Positions 1 through 12,844 of a stretch of DNA of 64,000 bases are shown in pieces. Within the stretch, counting starts at the first letter, position 1. Every line of letters begins with the position of its first letter. The notes beneath the pieces were generated by a model. That model ran no database searches. It saw only the letters and a program-made list of their open reading frames with translations, and was not told the origin of the DNA. The DNA lies in the NCBI GenBank assembly GCA_030141605.1, contig JAQGDQ010002376.1:416422-480421 (forward strand). The letters run 5' to 3'. The stretch comes from Tubiluchus corallicola (Eukaryota; Priapulida; Priapulimorpha; Priapulimorphida; Tubiluchidae). The translations under genes were made by a program, and so were the position numbers.

Positions 1-1159
1 GTAATTTGTACGCATGAAGTGGTACGTCTACACAAAGAATGGCACACATTAACATAATTTTAAACACGGGAATTACAATAATAAAAATTATATTATAATT
101 ATAAAATGATCTATAAAAATGATATTATAATTACATACTCAATACGACACGTCAGTGAGTAAACAAATGCCTTTAACATTTTATTGCACTTGTGATAGAT
201 TGTGTAATAAAAATAAATGTTTTTATAGGTTATCTTACAGATGTATAAAATACGGTAGACCAAGGTCGACACAATATCCTTTGTAAATTCCTTTCATACA
301 AAGTGTGTGTGAACATCTGAATCTGCCTACCTTATCTCAGCCGGTTCATTGTTTTTTGTGGAATCAACCTTGATTATCATCCGTGTTCTAGTCACGCATT
401 AGTAATAAGCTTGGTGTTGAAAACTGGGTTAAGGCGTGCACAGTGTGTCGCATCGCACTATATAAAAAAGAGATCTGACCTACATGTCCTGACAATTTGC
501 AAAGATTCCAGTGATTTTATATTGTTAAGTAGCCCTCTATCAATAACAACGAGTGGGTTTTGATGCTTATTATCCATCTTGTCTGCAGATAAGCGCCTAC
601 GGTGAAATACCCAACGTAAGTTTGCTTTGGATTCTGAAGAGCGTTGGCAGTAAATGCTTCCATGCACATTTCATCTGCGTAGATAAGCTGATTGACGCAC
701 ATAACAACAAAATATCCTATTTTAAATTCAGTAATTGTTAATTATTAGATGAGTTAAAATACAGGCGACATTTTACTGCCTTGTCTTGAACCATTTGTAA
801 CTCTAAAATTATTTCAAACGACATTTTCCCCTCTGACGGACACATTTTTTGCAACATATCGCGCACAAAAATTTTGATTTTAATTACTATAAATTTAGTT
901 TTAACATCATTTTAATTTGATTAGTCTAGTTTGCCTTTTAGTGTGTTTTGTCTTCAATGCTTCAAGGCTGTTACAATGAGTACTAAGTAATCATATTAAA
1001 AACTGCATTGATTTTAGTGTGAGCGATCTAACATTGGAAATTCAGAATTTGGTTGGCCAGTTATAAGCGATAGAGCTATAAGAGTTTAGACGACTGCCTG
1101 GACCACTGGGGAGTACAATGGCCTACTGGTCTAAGGCATCTGCCCTAGAAGTGCTCTCA
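1..1159. other. AT-rich flank, no gene recognised
   Basis: No reading frame here is long or resembles a known family. The stretch around 1,105-1,140 has a weak tRNA-like A-box look, as in the head of a tRNA-derived SINE, just before the retrotransposon remnant, but no B box could be matched. I see nothing else. Confidence 0.5.
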
Positions 1160-2925
1160 TGCTCTCATTATTAACAGGACTTAAGGGTAACAAAGCCCCT
1201 GGTGCAGATGGTGTCAGTAATTTTTTTTGTTCAAATTGCCAGTTCCGTCATTTCCAAGCCATTAACTTTAATATATAGTCAATCATTTAATACTGGTATT
1301 TTTCCTGAACAGCTTAAACTCACTAAAGTAATTCCTGTTTATAAATCAAATAATAAAGCTAAGTTATCTAATTATCGACCAATTTTGCTATTAAGTGTTT
1401 TTTCTAAAATACTTGAAAAAATCGCATTTAATCAACTGTCCTATTTTCTTCTACAAAACAAAATTTTATATGACCATCAATTCGGTTTTCGTAGAATCGC
1501 ATTCAACAGCATTAGCATTAATTAAAATAACTAATAAAATTGCAGAGGCGGTTGATAATGATCGGTATGTCTGTGGTCTGTTTATAGATTTATCAAAGAC
1601 ATTTGATACGGTAAATCATTGTATTGTTCTAGACAAATTGCATTATCATGGTATAAGACATTCAGCTCAATCATGGTTCAAAAGTTATCTTTGTGATCGT
1701 CTCCAGTATGTGGAATTAAATGAATGTAAATCCAATACACTTCCAATTAAGCACGGTGTTCCCCAAGGTTCTACTCTAGGGCCACTTTTATTTCTTCTAT
1801 ATATAAGTGATATGCCACTAAGTTGCTCAAATTTAATCTTCAGACTTTTTGCAGATGATACAAACATTTTAAGCCATTCAAATATAGATAACTTGGAGAT
1901 TTTATGAATACCCAGTTAAATAAAGTATCAGAATGGCTGAATGTAAATAAACTCTCACTGAATAATATAAATCAAATTTCATGATTCTAAAAAAAAGGAG
2001 AACACCATCAAGAAATATCACCACAGTTCTTAGTAATGTTACTGTTGAAAAAAGTCACATGTTAAATATTTGGTAATATTTCTTGATGAGCACCTAGACT
2101 GGAAGTACCAAATAAGTATAATAAAGGAAAAATTGAGTAAAACCTTGGGAATCATCTATAAATTAGCAAGTTTATTAATAGAGAAACATTGATGAAAATC
2201 TATTACAGTCTAGTTTACCCATATCTAATATATGGCGTCACGTCTTGGGTGGTGTGTATAAACGTAATCTGGAAGCTTTACAAATTACTCAGAACAAATT
2301 TCTCAAACTAATATATCATGTAAGGTATGACCATCCCTCAAATATAATTTACTTGTCTGTTAAAACTCTTAAAGTGAAAGAAATATATGACATGTATTGT
2401 CTTCATTTCATGTATCAACATCATAATTCACTACTTCCACCAGCTTTCAGTCATACTTTAGTCCAGTTTCAAAGCAACATGGTCATTACACAAGATAGTC
2501 TGTCGGAAACTATGTACTCCCTCTTCCAAAAACAAATATAATGAAATAGTAATCAAAATATGACGCTATTTAAATATGGTCATCAATTCTGCGTGAAATG
2601 AAAACTTAGTCTTTATCAATTTAAAAAAGCATCAAATAATTACTTACTACAACGGTTATAATTAATTCACAATTTTACTCATCCTGATCTTAAGTTACTA
2701 ATAAAACTTTTTTGTTCTAATGTACTACTATGAAAATACTATGTAATGTTAATTGCCAATTGTTTCACTTATCTGGAGGAGAACTCGAAAGCTTAATGCT
2801 CCTTCCTCTTCCTCACAGTAACTCGTTTAGTTTATAATTCTTTTCAGTGTAATAACAATTTGTATGTATGTTTATGTGTTGCTGTGGAATAAATTCATAT
2901 TATTCATATTATGATTCATGTAAGG
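1160..2925 (+). mobile_element. Degraded non-LTR retrotransposon (Jockey/CR1-type reverse transcriptase)
   Basis: Reverse-transcriptase motifs appear in order but in different frames. NKAPGADGVS is near 1,190. VIPVYKS and YRPILLLSV lie in the next frame (about 1,330-1,395). FIDLSKTFDTVNH, GVPQGSTLGPLLF and the catalytic FADDTN follow in a third frame (1,500-1,907). A conserved SEWLNVNKLSLN segment follows after another shift, and a C-terminal segment is at 2,245-2,541. At least three frameshifts and several stops make it a dead copy. The first shift falls at a run of eight T. The 3' end carries an AATAAA-like signal and short ATTCAT repeats near 2,890-2,925, as in CR1/Jockey-type tails. The endonuclease domain is missing, so the copy is 5'-truncated. 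Confidence 0.88.
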
Positions 2926-3790
2926 AAAAGCCATCTGATTCAAATTCAGACTATATGCCAACCATTCATATTTCCTGTCTTTCAAGATCAAAGTTAATTA
3001 ATTTTGGGTTTGTACTATTAATATTACGATTATAATGATTAATTAAAACTGCATCTTTGTGTACAGAAAAATTGAAATAATTGAAAATGAAAGTCAAGTT
3101 TGAGGCATCATTGTTCCCATCTTTCTTTTCTTACATTCCCTCTATATAAATTCTATATAAATATTCTACTGAATCCGTTCATTACTAAACAAATATTAAG
3201 CTTTAATCGTTTTTTTCTTAACATGATGGTGACAAATATGTTCCTGGAATTCTGCCTTGTGGGATTGCATGTTTCTCGCTGACAGTTTTATGTTTTCGAT
3301 TTTTCCACAAGCGACTAATATAAAAAAATCAAATACAAAGAAGAGCAGTTGATTTCGCACAGTCTATTAAATTGCTGAACGTAATCGATACATCAATTGT
3401 GTCAAACATTAATTTTGATATAATTTCATATAATTATTAAGTTTCTTATAACTAAAACACCAAGTGCTTTGCCTGCTTTCTCCAGGCGGATTGTTTTTTA
3501 AATTAGTGTGCTATATATGATTGGCTATGCCAGGAGGTTACCAGTGTTTTTGTGATTTTAATAAACTTTTTTCTTATAAGCTATAAGAAAAGTAACTACG
3601 ATTTTGCAAACTTCAGCCAATTAAACAACTATCCTCAAATACACGTATTAATAATCCTAAATGGTGAAACGATGTGCAAAATGATCTTTTTTAAGACTTT
3701 AAAAAGCAATCTATTTGTATTGGCACTGCGCGAAATTTTGCAGAAAAGCAGCCTTCAACATAAATATAAGTATCGAAAAAGACTGGAAGC
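2926..3790. other. Non-coding AT-rich stretch
   Basis: Only short, compositionally random frames occur (for example 3,552-3,797, which runs into the following repeat array). No domain, RNA gene or transposon end was recognised. Confidence 0.4.
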
Positions 3791-4505
3791 GAGCTAAATG
3801 AGTCTGGAGGGCTACTAAATGTGTCTAAGAAAAGTCTCACATACTAATATGTCTAGCACGGGTCTCCTATATTAAATGAGTCCATGAGGGATTACCCATA
3901 CTAAATGAATCCAGGACGGGTCTCCGATACTAAAGGAGTCCAGGATGGATCTTCCAAACTAAATCAGCCCCGGTTTCTCATACTAAATGAATCCACGATG
4001 AGTCACTCATACTAAATAAGTCCAGGATGAACCTCTCATACTAAATGAGTACAAAATGAGTCTCTTATGCCAAATGAGTCCAGGATTTCTCTTTCATATT
4101 AAATGAGTACACGATAAGTCACTCATACTAAATGGGTACAAGATGAGGCTCTCATATTAAATGTGTCCTGGATAACTCTTTCACACTAAATAAATCCAGG
4201 ATGAGTCTCTCATACTAAGTGAGTCCAAGATGAGTTTTTGATACTAAATGAGTCGAGGATGAGTCTTTTATAATAAATTAGTCAAGGATGAGTCAGTCGA
4301 ACTAAACGAGTCAAAGATGAGCGTTGCATACTAAATGAGTCCACGATAAGTCACTCATACTACATGAGTTCACGTGAGTCTCTCATACTAAATGAGTACA
4401 GGATGAGTCCTTCATACCAAATGAATCTAGGATGTTTTTTATGCTAATTGCGTCTAGGATGAGTCTCTCATACTAAATGAGTCCAGGATGGGTCAGTGAT
4501 GATAA
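3791..4505. repeat. Diverged tandem minisatellite, about 29-bp unit
   Basis: Roughly two dozen head-to-tail units, each containing versions of actaaatgagtccaggatga followed by gtctctcat. Units differ by scattered substitutions and 1-3 base indels, and the phrase actaaatga recurs about every 29-30 bases. No spacers separate the units, so this is not a CRISPR-like array. The unit length is not a multiple of three and stop codons recur, so it is not coding. Confidence 0.9.
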
Positions 4506-5284
4506 ATGGGATTGAAAATGCGCCTTTTTGGCGATGTAGTGAGATGAGATTGTTATTTAATATGCAGTTATGGTCTTCTTGGTGTTTTGTTTTACAAATC
4601 CTTTTTACACGGGACATGTAAAAAGTGGGACATTGAACAGGAATTAGTGCTAATGTGAAAGGCTTATTATCTCTTAAAAAGTCCTCGGTTTTTTTTTACT
4701 TTTTCAATTTCATTTTTCGTTTATTATTAAGTATAGTTAAAATATCCGTATCTAGTTTATAAAGAATTATCAGGAAATTACTTGATTTATTTTTTCTTTG
4801 GTATCAAGGAACTTAGAAAGTTGTATTCTACAAATACATGTTTTTGGGAATTCGGCCAGGTGCGGCAGCAAACCATTTCCAGGCTTCAGCTCTAGACATC
4901 CGGGTACATCACACCACTGAAGTTTTTTGTACACTTTTCACAATCACGTAACAGATCGCACAAGTTTGTAGAAGGAATAAATCACCAGAAGAAGGTGATT
5001 TTCCTTGCTTCACAAAGAGTCTGACACGTCTTAATTTACAGCCGGTTGAGTTTCTGTTGCTGAAGCCAAAGCTAAGCTTCCATTCATCATTTTATATTCT
5101 ATGAACTACCCGCAGTTAACCAGGATAAAAGAAGCCAAGTAAAATAATGTAAGGAAAGCCGTGCAGTGATTGCAATAATTAAAGATGTGTAATACAATGC
5201 CGAATGCGTGACCGTGAACAAGCAGCACGTTCATGCACATAGAAGGGCTCGAAATAAATTGAATAGAAATCAGTAAAGTGCAGT
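4506..5284. other. Non-coding stretch
   Basis: No significant reading frame. No transposon ends, RNA gene or repeat recognised. Confidence 0.4.
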
Positions 5285-5600
5285 CGTGTTAGGGTGTGCG
5301 ATGATGCAAGCATGATGTGGCGTGAGGACTGCAGCCAGATTAGGGTGGTGCAACAGTGCTGGGATGGTGCAATCGTATTGGGGTGGTGCGACAAAGCAAT
5401 TGTGTTAAGTGGCGCAATGGTGCAATAGCCCTGAGAAGGTGCAACCATGGAATAGCATTGGAGTACGACAGGGAAATTATGGTGCGATGCACTGCAACCG
5501 TATTGGGAAAGTGTGACCATGTAATCTCGAAAGCACAACTGCGTTGGGGTGGTAGTGTAATCACTGCATTGAGTATTGGTGTCGCACCACCGAAATACAC
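5285..5600. repeat. Degenerate GGTGCAA-rich tandem repeat
   Basis: The phrases ggtggtgcaa, gatggtgcaat, ggtggtgcgac, gtggcgcaatggtgcaat and aggtgcaacc recur every 19-30 bases. The look is of an old minisatellite whose units have drifted. Overlapping open frames on both strands (for example 5,356-5,679 plus and 5,179-5,538 minus) are by-products of the repeat and are not called as genes. Confidence 0.55.
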
Positions 5601-5659
5601 TTGCAACACACTTGCACTATTGCGCTACCTCAATACCGTTGCGACTATTGCAAATGCTG

Positions 5660-6574
5660 CACTGTTATGTACGTCGTAAACACAACACTCTTCAAAACAC
5701 CTATGTTCGTTGAGTGGCAATTAAGGAGATAAAGGCAGATGTCACTGCTTATTTCTCTCGCGCAGTGACATTCATGTTCACATTAGATAGAGCGGTCCCA
5801 GCAAAAAGGAGGGGGCTCCTTCCTGTTAAATTTGGTTATGTAATTAGTCTTTTTAAAAATGCTATAGATAATGCAAAATTTACTAAAGTTGACTACGACT
5901 TTGACTTTTCAGCCTCATCAGGAACTAGCAGTTTAGGGCGAAATTTGAATACATTTTCGCAGAAATCTTTGTTTTGTTTTTAACATGTGTTCACGATGAA
6001 CAGACAAACAGGCAGGTAATGATTGTTGCTGCAAATCTAATCTACTCCCCAATGCCATTAGTGAAGTGAAACGAACGTTCTTCAGTATAATCTTCTCCAA
6101 GTCTGATTTGAAAAAGTTATCATCAGTACAATGTTATAATGCTTTGAGTTTAACAAAAATAGTGTTACGGCATCTAACTTAACAAATGCTTATCGATTTG
6201 CCCTTTTCTCTGCATTATGTAATTTACACAGTTTGACAATGATATGGTTACACATAAAAAGAACTTTTACAAGGCAAACACGCCTGAGCTGTTTATAATT
6301 GATACAGGTTTGCTTTGTTTGTTCCAGAACAGGTGTTGTTCCTAATGGATATTCTCATGGAAGTTGACAGTGATGGTTAAATACAGAGAAACTAAACTGC
6401 AGTTTAAATTGGCGGAAAGGCCGAGCCTTCTGTGAAGTTAGGATTATCTCAATGCTTGCGAAAAATGTTAGAAGGATTTAGTCTATTCTTCCACTAATGG
6501 TCATTCATCGGTTGAAGAAAAGCAGCCCACTGTGAATTCTTGTCACATCATTGGTACTTATGGGAAGCCACAAT
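5660..6574. other. Non-coding stretch with one unrecognised 89-codon frame
   Basis: The frame at 5,714-5,983 (plus) has mixed codon use and a short acidic-aromatic stretch (KVDYDFDFSASSG). It matches no family I know and has no splice-site context that would attach it to a gene. The remainder holds nothing recognisable. Confidence 0.3.
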
Positions 6575-6929
6575 GCGCTTACGGAAAGTCACGAAGTCCA
6601 CCAGTTGTCAACATTTGGGGATAGGACTTTCAGTGTTTGTGGAGCACATTTATGGAACTGGTTGCCTATGAATCTGAAATTGGCTACAAATGTTAAATAA
6701 TTTAAGAAACTCACTTAAAACTCACCTGTTTCAGCAAGCATTTACGTAATTTTAACACTTTATCATTTTATGCTAGAACTTTTCACTAGTGTGATAACAT
6801 AATTTTTACCGATGATTTTTCTTGTGATAACTTAAAGTAATTTTCAGATTTTAAGTGATTTTCTTTTATTTCTGTACAGCACCACTGATAGTACAGTATG
6901 CCTATAAATAATAAACTGTAAACTGTAAC

Positions 6930-6930
<1 letters not shown>
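6575..6930 (+). mobile_element. 3' fragment of a CR1/L2-type non-LTR retrotransposon
   Basis: Across one frameshift the plus strand reads RKVTKSTSC, then GDRTFSVCGAHLWNWLP, then MNLKLATNV and FKKL with stops between. This is the typical C-terminal end of CR1/L2-group polymerase ORFs (GDRAFSVxAPxLWNxLP followed by a FKxxLK segment). A short 3' UTR with two near-identical AAACTGTAA copies leads straight into a trinucleotide tail. Only the last 60 or so codons remain. Confidence 0.75.

Positions 6931-7022
<92 letters not shown>
6931..7022. repeat. (TAA)n-(TTA)n palindromic microsatellite
   Basis: About 17 ATA/TAA triplets switch at about 6,983 into about 13 ATT/TTA triplets. The two halves are complementary, so the block could fold into one long AT hairpin. 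It directly follows the retrotransposon 3' end and probably grew from its tail. The poly-I and poly-N/poly-Y peptides predicted here are artefacts. Confidence 0.95.
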
Positions 7023-7972
7023 GTATCTGTGACAAATGTTCAAAGATTTTTAACAGTAATACACACTTAAAACTACATGTAATTTAAAGTCAACACTATT
7101 TATTCAGCATTCAGATTTCTCTCCACAACAGGACAAATTTATCTGTACTCTAACACATAATATTACTTCATAACAGTTACATATGACTTAAAAAGCAATA
7201 TATACATGATATTTAGTTCATAAGAAGAAATATACACAACTCTAAAGCAACGTTAATGAAAAAAACTTCAAGTTTGGAGTGACCTCTGTGTAACAGTTAA
7301 ACAAAGTAGGGACAGCAATACACAATTTTTTGGATTGCAAATAACAGAGATTCGCACATGCAGTTTTTCAGTCCACAAAGAGTGGTTCCACAGACCGATG
7401 CCATGTGATTCAACCGCCACTGAGTGGATCTGGTATAAAAAATCAATAATTCTTGCAGCTGAAATGCATTGATTTTAATTTTATTAAGTCCTTTGTGTTC
7501 ACCATACCATTTTTTCGGGGGGTATGACGATAGCAGATGAGCAAATAACGTGCAAGTTTTTGGTGGAAAACTTTTGATTTTCGGCTAACTCATACCCAAT
7601 ATGAAATTCTGAGAAAAATCAGTGTTACGTAAACATATGTAATCATACTAACCATACTTCTCATCATTAATTCACAGCAATATTTCAGGTGTCGGACATA
7701 GAACTTAAACAAGATAGAGATACTGCACACATAGTTGCAATACTACTTACACAAGTTAAACAAGATTGGCTGTAAATTGATAAAAACACTTTTGTTTGAG
7801 CTTAGGGCTTCCAAGCTCACAATTGGTCAGAAAAAATTCTACATTTGATATATACCACATTTTAAAAATAATTATTTATGGTCCTTTGAAACTTAAGGTA
7901 TGTTGAATATTTGCAAGACATATTTACCAATAATGAATTAAAGTTTTTACAAAGTAGTATAAACAGTTCTAT
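7023..7972. other. 3' flank of VPS29 (minus-strand 3' UTR region)
   Basis: This lies immediately downstream of the VPS29 stop codon. Reverse-strand AATAAA hexamers exist, for example around 7,095-7,100, and one of them may set the transcript end, but the true site cannot be chosen from sequence alone. No other gene seen. Confidence 0.4.
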
Positions 7973-10900
7973 CTACTTCTTATATTCTATCCGTTCCACC
8001 TTTACTTCATCACCAATGAGTTGATACACGTAAGTGACAACAGTCGAAGCTTGTATATCCATTAAAACAAATGACGGTGTTACTGTACTGAAATACAAAT
8101 ATAACTATAATAGATATTTGTAAAATTTGTATGACTAAAGAAGTTAAATAAAATAGAGACAAAAAAAATTTTAGTGAAAGCCATTTGTAAGAACGGCAAC
8201 ACTTATGCAGCTAAGAAGACGATGTAAATCTTCTTTCAAGTTATTCTGCAGTGAACACTGACAAACTTTATGCATTCTTAAGGGTTTTAAGTAGCTTAAT
8301 TTTTTGAAACGACCGGAAATCTAAATTCAACAGCTACCAAAAAATTCATTCGACTTTCTCTTGTTACAAGGTCACAAACATACATGCGAAGTTACATATA
8401 ATTTTGTACTAGCATGATTTTCGGCTCTCTTTTCGTGAATTTTAGGCTTTTTTTCCTCAGGCATAAATTGCCTTTTCAAATCGTGCGACGACTTTTGTGA
8501 TACTTATGCAACAGGGCATCAAAATGTTGAAAAATAGTAGCAAAGTCGACGTAGCATTCTCACAAGCATCTCAAAATGTTCTCCAAGTTTTCGCAAATTT
8601 TGAAAGAGTTGGCAAATGTCATAAATAATTGGCGACATATATACACAGGTTTGGAGCATGACCAGACAAAATAACGACACTTTGGAGAAATTTTGGAAAG
8701 GTGGAAAGTTTTGCAACTCAGTAACAAACCTTAAACATTTTAAAAAATCCTACCAAATTGCCTACGACCTTTTGGAGACATTAGCATGTTTGGCGACCAT
8801 GTGGGAACTTTTGGCACTTCTGTTCAGTGACTGTTGGACTTAGAAATTTTCGGACAGTCGCCAAAGTTGCGAAAACTGTGAAACCTAGGCTTCAACAAAA
8901 TAAAATTAGTTACCTATCCGAGGGATTATATGCTCCTGTGGCAGTACCGGGGTTGATATAAAATTTGCCTTCATGTTCAAATGCCTCGAACTTGTGGGTG
9001 TGTCCGCTAATTAAAATATCAACGTCAAGCTGTCTCTGTAAGAAAATTGATAATTAATATGGAAGTTCACAACGAATGGAACAAATGACAAGGTAAATAA
9101 CTGCTACAGTTTAAAATGTTACTAGAAAGTCGTAAATTATTTCTTTCAGTAAAAGCGTACTATAGTTATACATGCAAGTCATTTTGTACACTTACTTTTA
9201 TTAATGCTCGAGTATTCTTCAAAATATTAATAAGCCAATTAATTTGTTAACCAATTAATTAATCTAAGCAAGTAACTAATTAAAAAATTAGTGCTTTGTA
9301 TTTAAAATTTTTGCAAAACCCACATTCTAACGATTACGATAGCATTAAGCACATTGCTAAGTATTCAAAACACGAATGTTTGAAAATCAAAAGTACATCA
9401 TTTATATACAATGTACTTTGCAATGTACAAATATATCTGTTGTACTGGACTTTTTCTATCATCATTATTACAGTTTTCTAGAAATATCTACCTTGGCTAT
9501 TTTAAGTGTTTTCTGATGCCATCAGGGCTAATTCATTCAATCAAGAATCGATCTGACCAAAATTAAAACCTCATTGCTTTCCAAATAATAGGCTGATGCT
9601 ATCACAAGTGATAGACTAGTAACATATGCACTATATGCAGAAACAAAGTTTGTACAGAAGCCTACATATGTAGATCACTACTATGTATAATGCACATTTT
9701 GGGTGTAGTATCAGGAACTACTTTAACTATAAATCTTAACAACCTTTGCAGCATATGCAGTTGTCCTCTTCTCTTCAGTGTATTATAAAATAATGTAATA
9801 AGGGCTTGAAAGATGCTATACCTACCAGGACAATATGTCACTCAATTTCTTAGTGCGTAGAATATCTTAAATTGCAATTAGCCTTTTCACAGTTTCAGCG
9901 ATTGATGAAGATTGTGAAACAGTCAAAGGGTAAGTGAACCTAACAAAGTTATCTGAACCAAACAACGCATTTGCTTACACTTGACAACACCTTGAGGCCC
10001 ATGCTGTTGTAGCAGCAGTTCTTGGCATCAATATTTGTTTCCCTTATTTCATTAAACATGGATTGTTGCTGCTATTTTGTTAGGTGTTTTCATATAAGAA
10101 TAAAATGCTAGTTTAAAACTATACACGTGTAGTATATAATAAAAATAACCATGTATTTCACCAGTTTCACCTACATATTGACACATGCATAAGGTCATGT
10201 GACCGTTGCAGTTAAGTAAGATGCTCTGGGTCCAGTTAACTTTTGATGTACAGTAACTGGGTGCGCACATAGCGAAACAGTGAAAAGGCTTATTGCCATG
10301 AACTAATTGATATGTAGCCGGGTTTGAGGTTAGAGGTGCTTGAAGCCCAAACCTTGATCAGGTTCCTCTCAATGACTTCAGATGTGGTGTGGTAGTGTGC
10401 GGTGTGGATAAGGTGTGTGGCTCAACGAGTTTGCAGTTGTTTTGATTCAATTACATTGAAAACCACTTAACTAGTATCATAATTGTATTGTTGTTATAAT
10501 TATGAACAGCAATTTATTATTTCAAAAATACCGAATGCATTGACTCATCAGTTCTTTAAGCAGATGATCCAGAAACATCATTTTTCTGCTCCTTGAAAAC
10601 GGGTCCCTAACAACTAAATTAACACCAAGCCAGGAATAAACAAACAAATGAAATGAATATAATTTTGGGTATAAATTTTAGTTTTATTCCTACCTGAATT
10701 ATTGCTAAACTTTCTGTATCACCCCACGGCACGACTTGATGTCCATGACAGAGGCCAATCCTAAACTGACCTACAGTCACCACTTTCTGTTCAGGATAAT
10801 TCAAATTCTGAAAAAAGATATTCGTCAAATTGTCACTATAGCTGGTTAAATAGTAATGACTTAGAGACTCTGAGATTAGAATATATAGATAATAAAACAG

Positions 10901-11574
10901 TACAGAAGACAGTAAAATAATGTTAGGCAAAAAGCTATACTGTTTGTTAATTCGCATCGTAAATTTCGAACATACCTCGTCAAAATCACCTCGTACTACA
11001 TGAACATCACTAGCAAGTGTTTTCAAGTAATCAAAAGACTCCTTTGTGCACAGATTACCCGTGCAAAGAATGTGCTGAATCTTTCCAGGAACTAGTAGTT
11101 TCTTGAACTTTTGAGGTAGACTGTTGCATCGATGTGGAATGTGCAGGTCTCCTAATACCAACACCAACTGAAATGTTAAAAACACATTTTGCACCAGTAA
11201 TAATAATAATTATCATGTACTAATTATTATAATATTAATAATAATTATTATGTAAGAAGAATAGTGGTACTGTTCTTCTGATCAAAAAAGAACTCACTGC
11301 ACACAAGTTCATCTGGAAAGTATTGACTCTGTGTGAATGTACTTAAATTACATCACAGATAAAACTGAGAACTTGAGTGATTTACCATCTTAGTGGTGCT
11401 AACGGTAAATAACATCTGTGGCTAATCTCAAGATTTTTATGTATCACTACTAGCTGGTGCTAAAAAAGGCCGCGGGCGATAGTACTTTTAATATAATTTT
11501 TTTAGAAAATAAGGCACATGTGAACAAAATATAATTAAAACAGGCGAATTATCTAACTAAAATAAACTCACCAT
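7973..11574 (-). CDS. VPS29: VPS29, retromer/commander subunit with phosphoesterase fold (complete, 5 coding exons)
   Basis: VPS29 scaffolds retromer (with VPS35/VPS26) and retriever on endosomes, sorting cargo back to the Golgi and plasma membrane. Coding exons, in transcript order on the minus strand, are 11,572-11,574 (ATG only), 10,976-11,167, 10,694-10,807, 8,914-9,035 and 7,973-8,087. All introns are GT-AG and the frame is continuous, giving 181 residues (human has 182). The Mre11-like metal-site residues D8, H10, N39, D62, H86, H115 and H117 are all present. F63 stands where active phosphatases have the catalytic histidine, so the protein is probably a scaffold rather than an enzyme, as in mammals. 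The start is supported by ATG followed directly by the donor GTGAGT, the same single-codon first exon that mammals have. The gene is head-to-head with the SEC14L gene. Introns hold nothing recognised beyond small AT repeats near 11,200-11,260. Confidence 0.97.
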
Positions 11575-12844
11575 AATTAAAAACGTTATAACGTTCAGTC
11601 GGTAGAGAACACGTTATGCTGTATGAAAACACCCACGTCTAACGTAACAGTGTTGCCGTCAAAATATCGTTTTCTCGCCAAATCATAACTAAAACGTCGC
11701 CAAGTTTGGCCAAAATTTGGCCAAAATTTTAAACAATCATAAAAACTTTCAATATAAAAAACAACATATTAATTTCTTCGTGTCTTTTTCTGCGTAATAT
11801 TTGTGCAGACTGCGTTACAAAAAATAATGAAATAGTTAAATAAAAAAAATTGATAAAAGACAGACGTGCTGTATATACCTATTGAAGCTGCAGCAAAATT
11901 AAATATTGAAAGAATACTGACTTCAATATTAATTGATTATTAACATTTTCATTCATTGAATTTCTATTTCGAACGGAAATATTCATAAATTATTTCTATT
12001 AAAACACTTGGATTGCAACAACTTAACTGTTTTACAGCAGATATATAATATAGCTGGTGTATCCTGTATGTCAACGACAGTGAACATCTCATCTGATGTC
12101 GGAATGATTTATGTAGTAAACGATCCAAATCTAGATGCCAACTTTTCTGTTTGAGAATTAACTGAAACTATAAATAGATTATTTTAGAGTCTGTACTATA
12201 TTTATTGCCCCCAGTAGGCATCGTTCAATATGCAATAGCATACATTCCTAAAGTGAATCGTAATTATGTGTAACAGAGTTCTAAAATTAAGGTAGATAGG
12301 TTGCACTAGATTATTAATGTTCTGTGTCTATCTGACAGATAGTGTAGACACAAAGGAAACAACAATTGAGTTGCATTACTTTTTTATTCGTACTGAATTG
12401 TTATACAATTGAGCCAAAGTAAAATTTATTTCACTCTAACTTAGTCGAACTCAAGTTTCGAATAGCTTCTTTCTCAAAATGTATTATAGCCTTAACCTCC
12501 TAACTCTAGCAATTAATAAAAATCAATAGAATCGAACAATCAATTAAATAGCGCTAAAAGAGGCTAATTACCTAATATTACCTACTTGGCAATACTTGAA
12601 GAAAGTTGTGAAATTGAACTATAGATGGCGCAAACGTTGCAAACACAGAGCTCATTGCTCACTGGGTACAGTACGATTATCGTACACTTTATTGATTTAG
12701 AAATTTGTCAGTGTATGTCTTTACGTCGTGTCTTGTTGTCAATAATTACATCGTTTTCTTGTGTACTTTAGCAAAAGTTTTATGTAATTAATCCATTATC
12801 TGGGATCTTCTGGTGTTGTGTGTATCTTGCTGTATGCGACAAAA
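11575..12844. promoter_or_regulatory. Divergent intergenic region between VPS29 and SEC14L2-like starts
   Basis: About 1.27 kb separates the two start codons, so both promoters must lie here unless an upstream untranslated exon sits elsewhere. No TATA box at a convincing distance, no CpG-rich block and no long ORF were seen. The region is AT-rich (for example 11,740-12,000). Assignment as regulatory is by position only. Confidence 0.5.

Noticed and set aside
5179-5679. Overlapping ORFs on both strands
   Set aside because: They follow the degenerate GGTGCAA repeat and resemble no protein family.
6786-7043. Poly-isoleucine and poly-Asn/Tyr ORFs on the minus strand
   Set aside because: Translation of a trinucleotide microsatellite, without any other coding sign.
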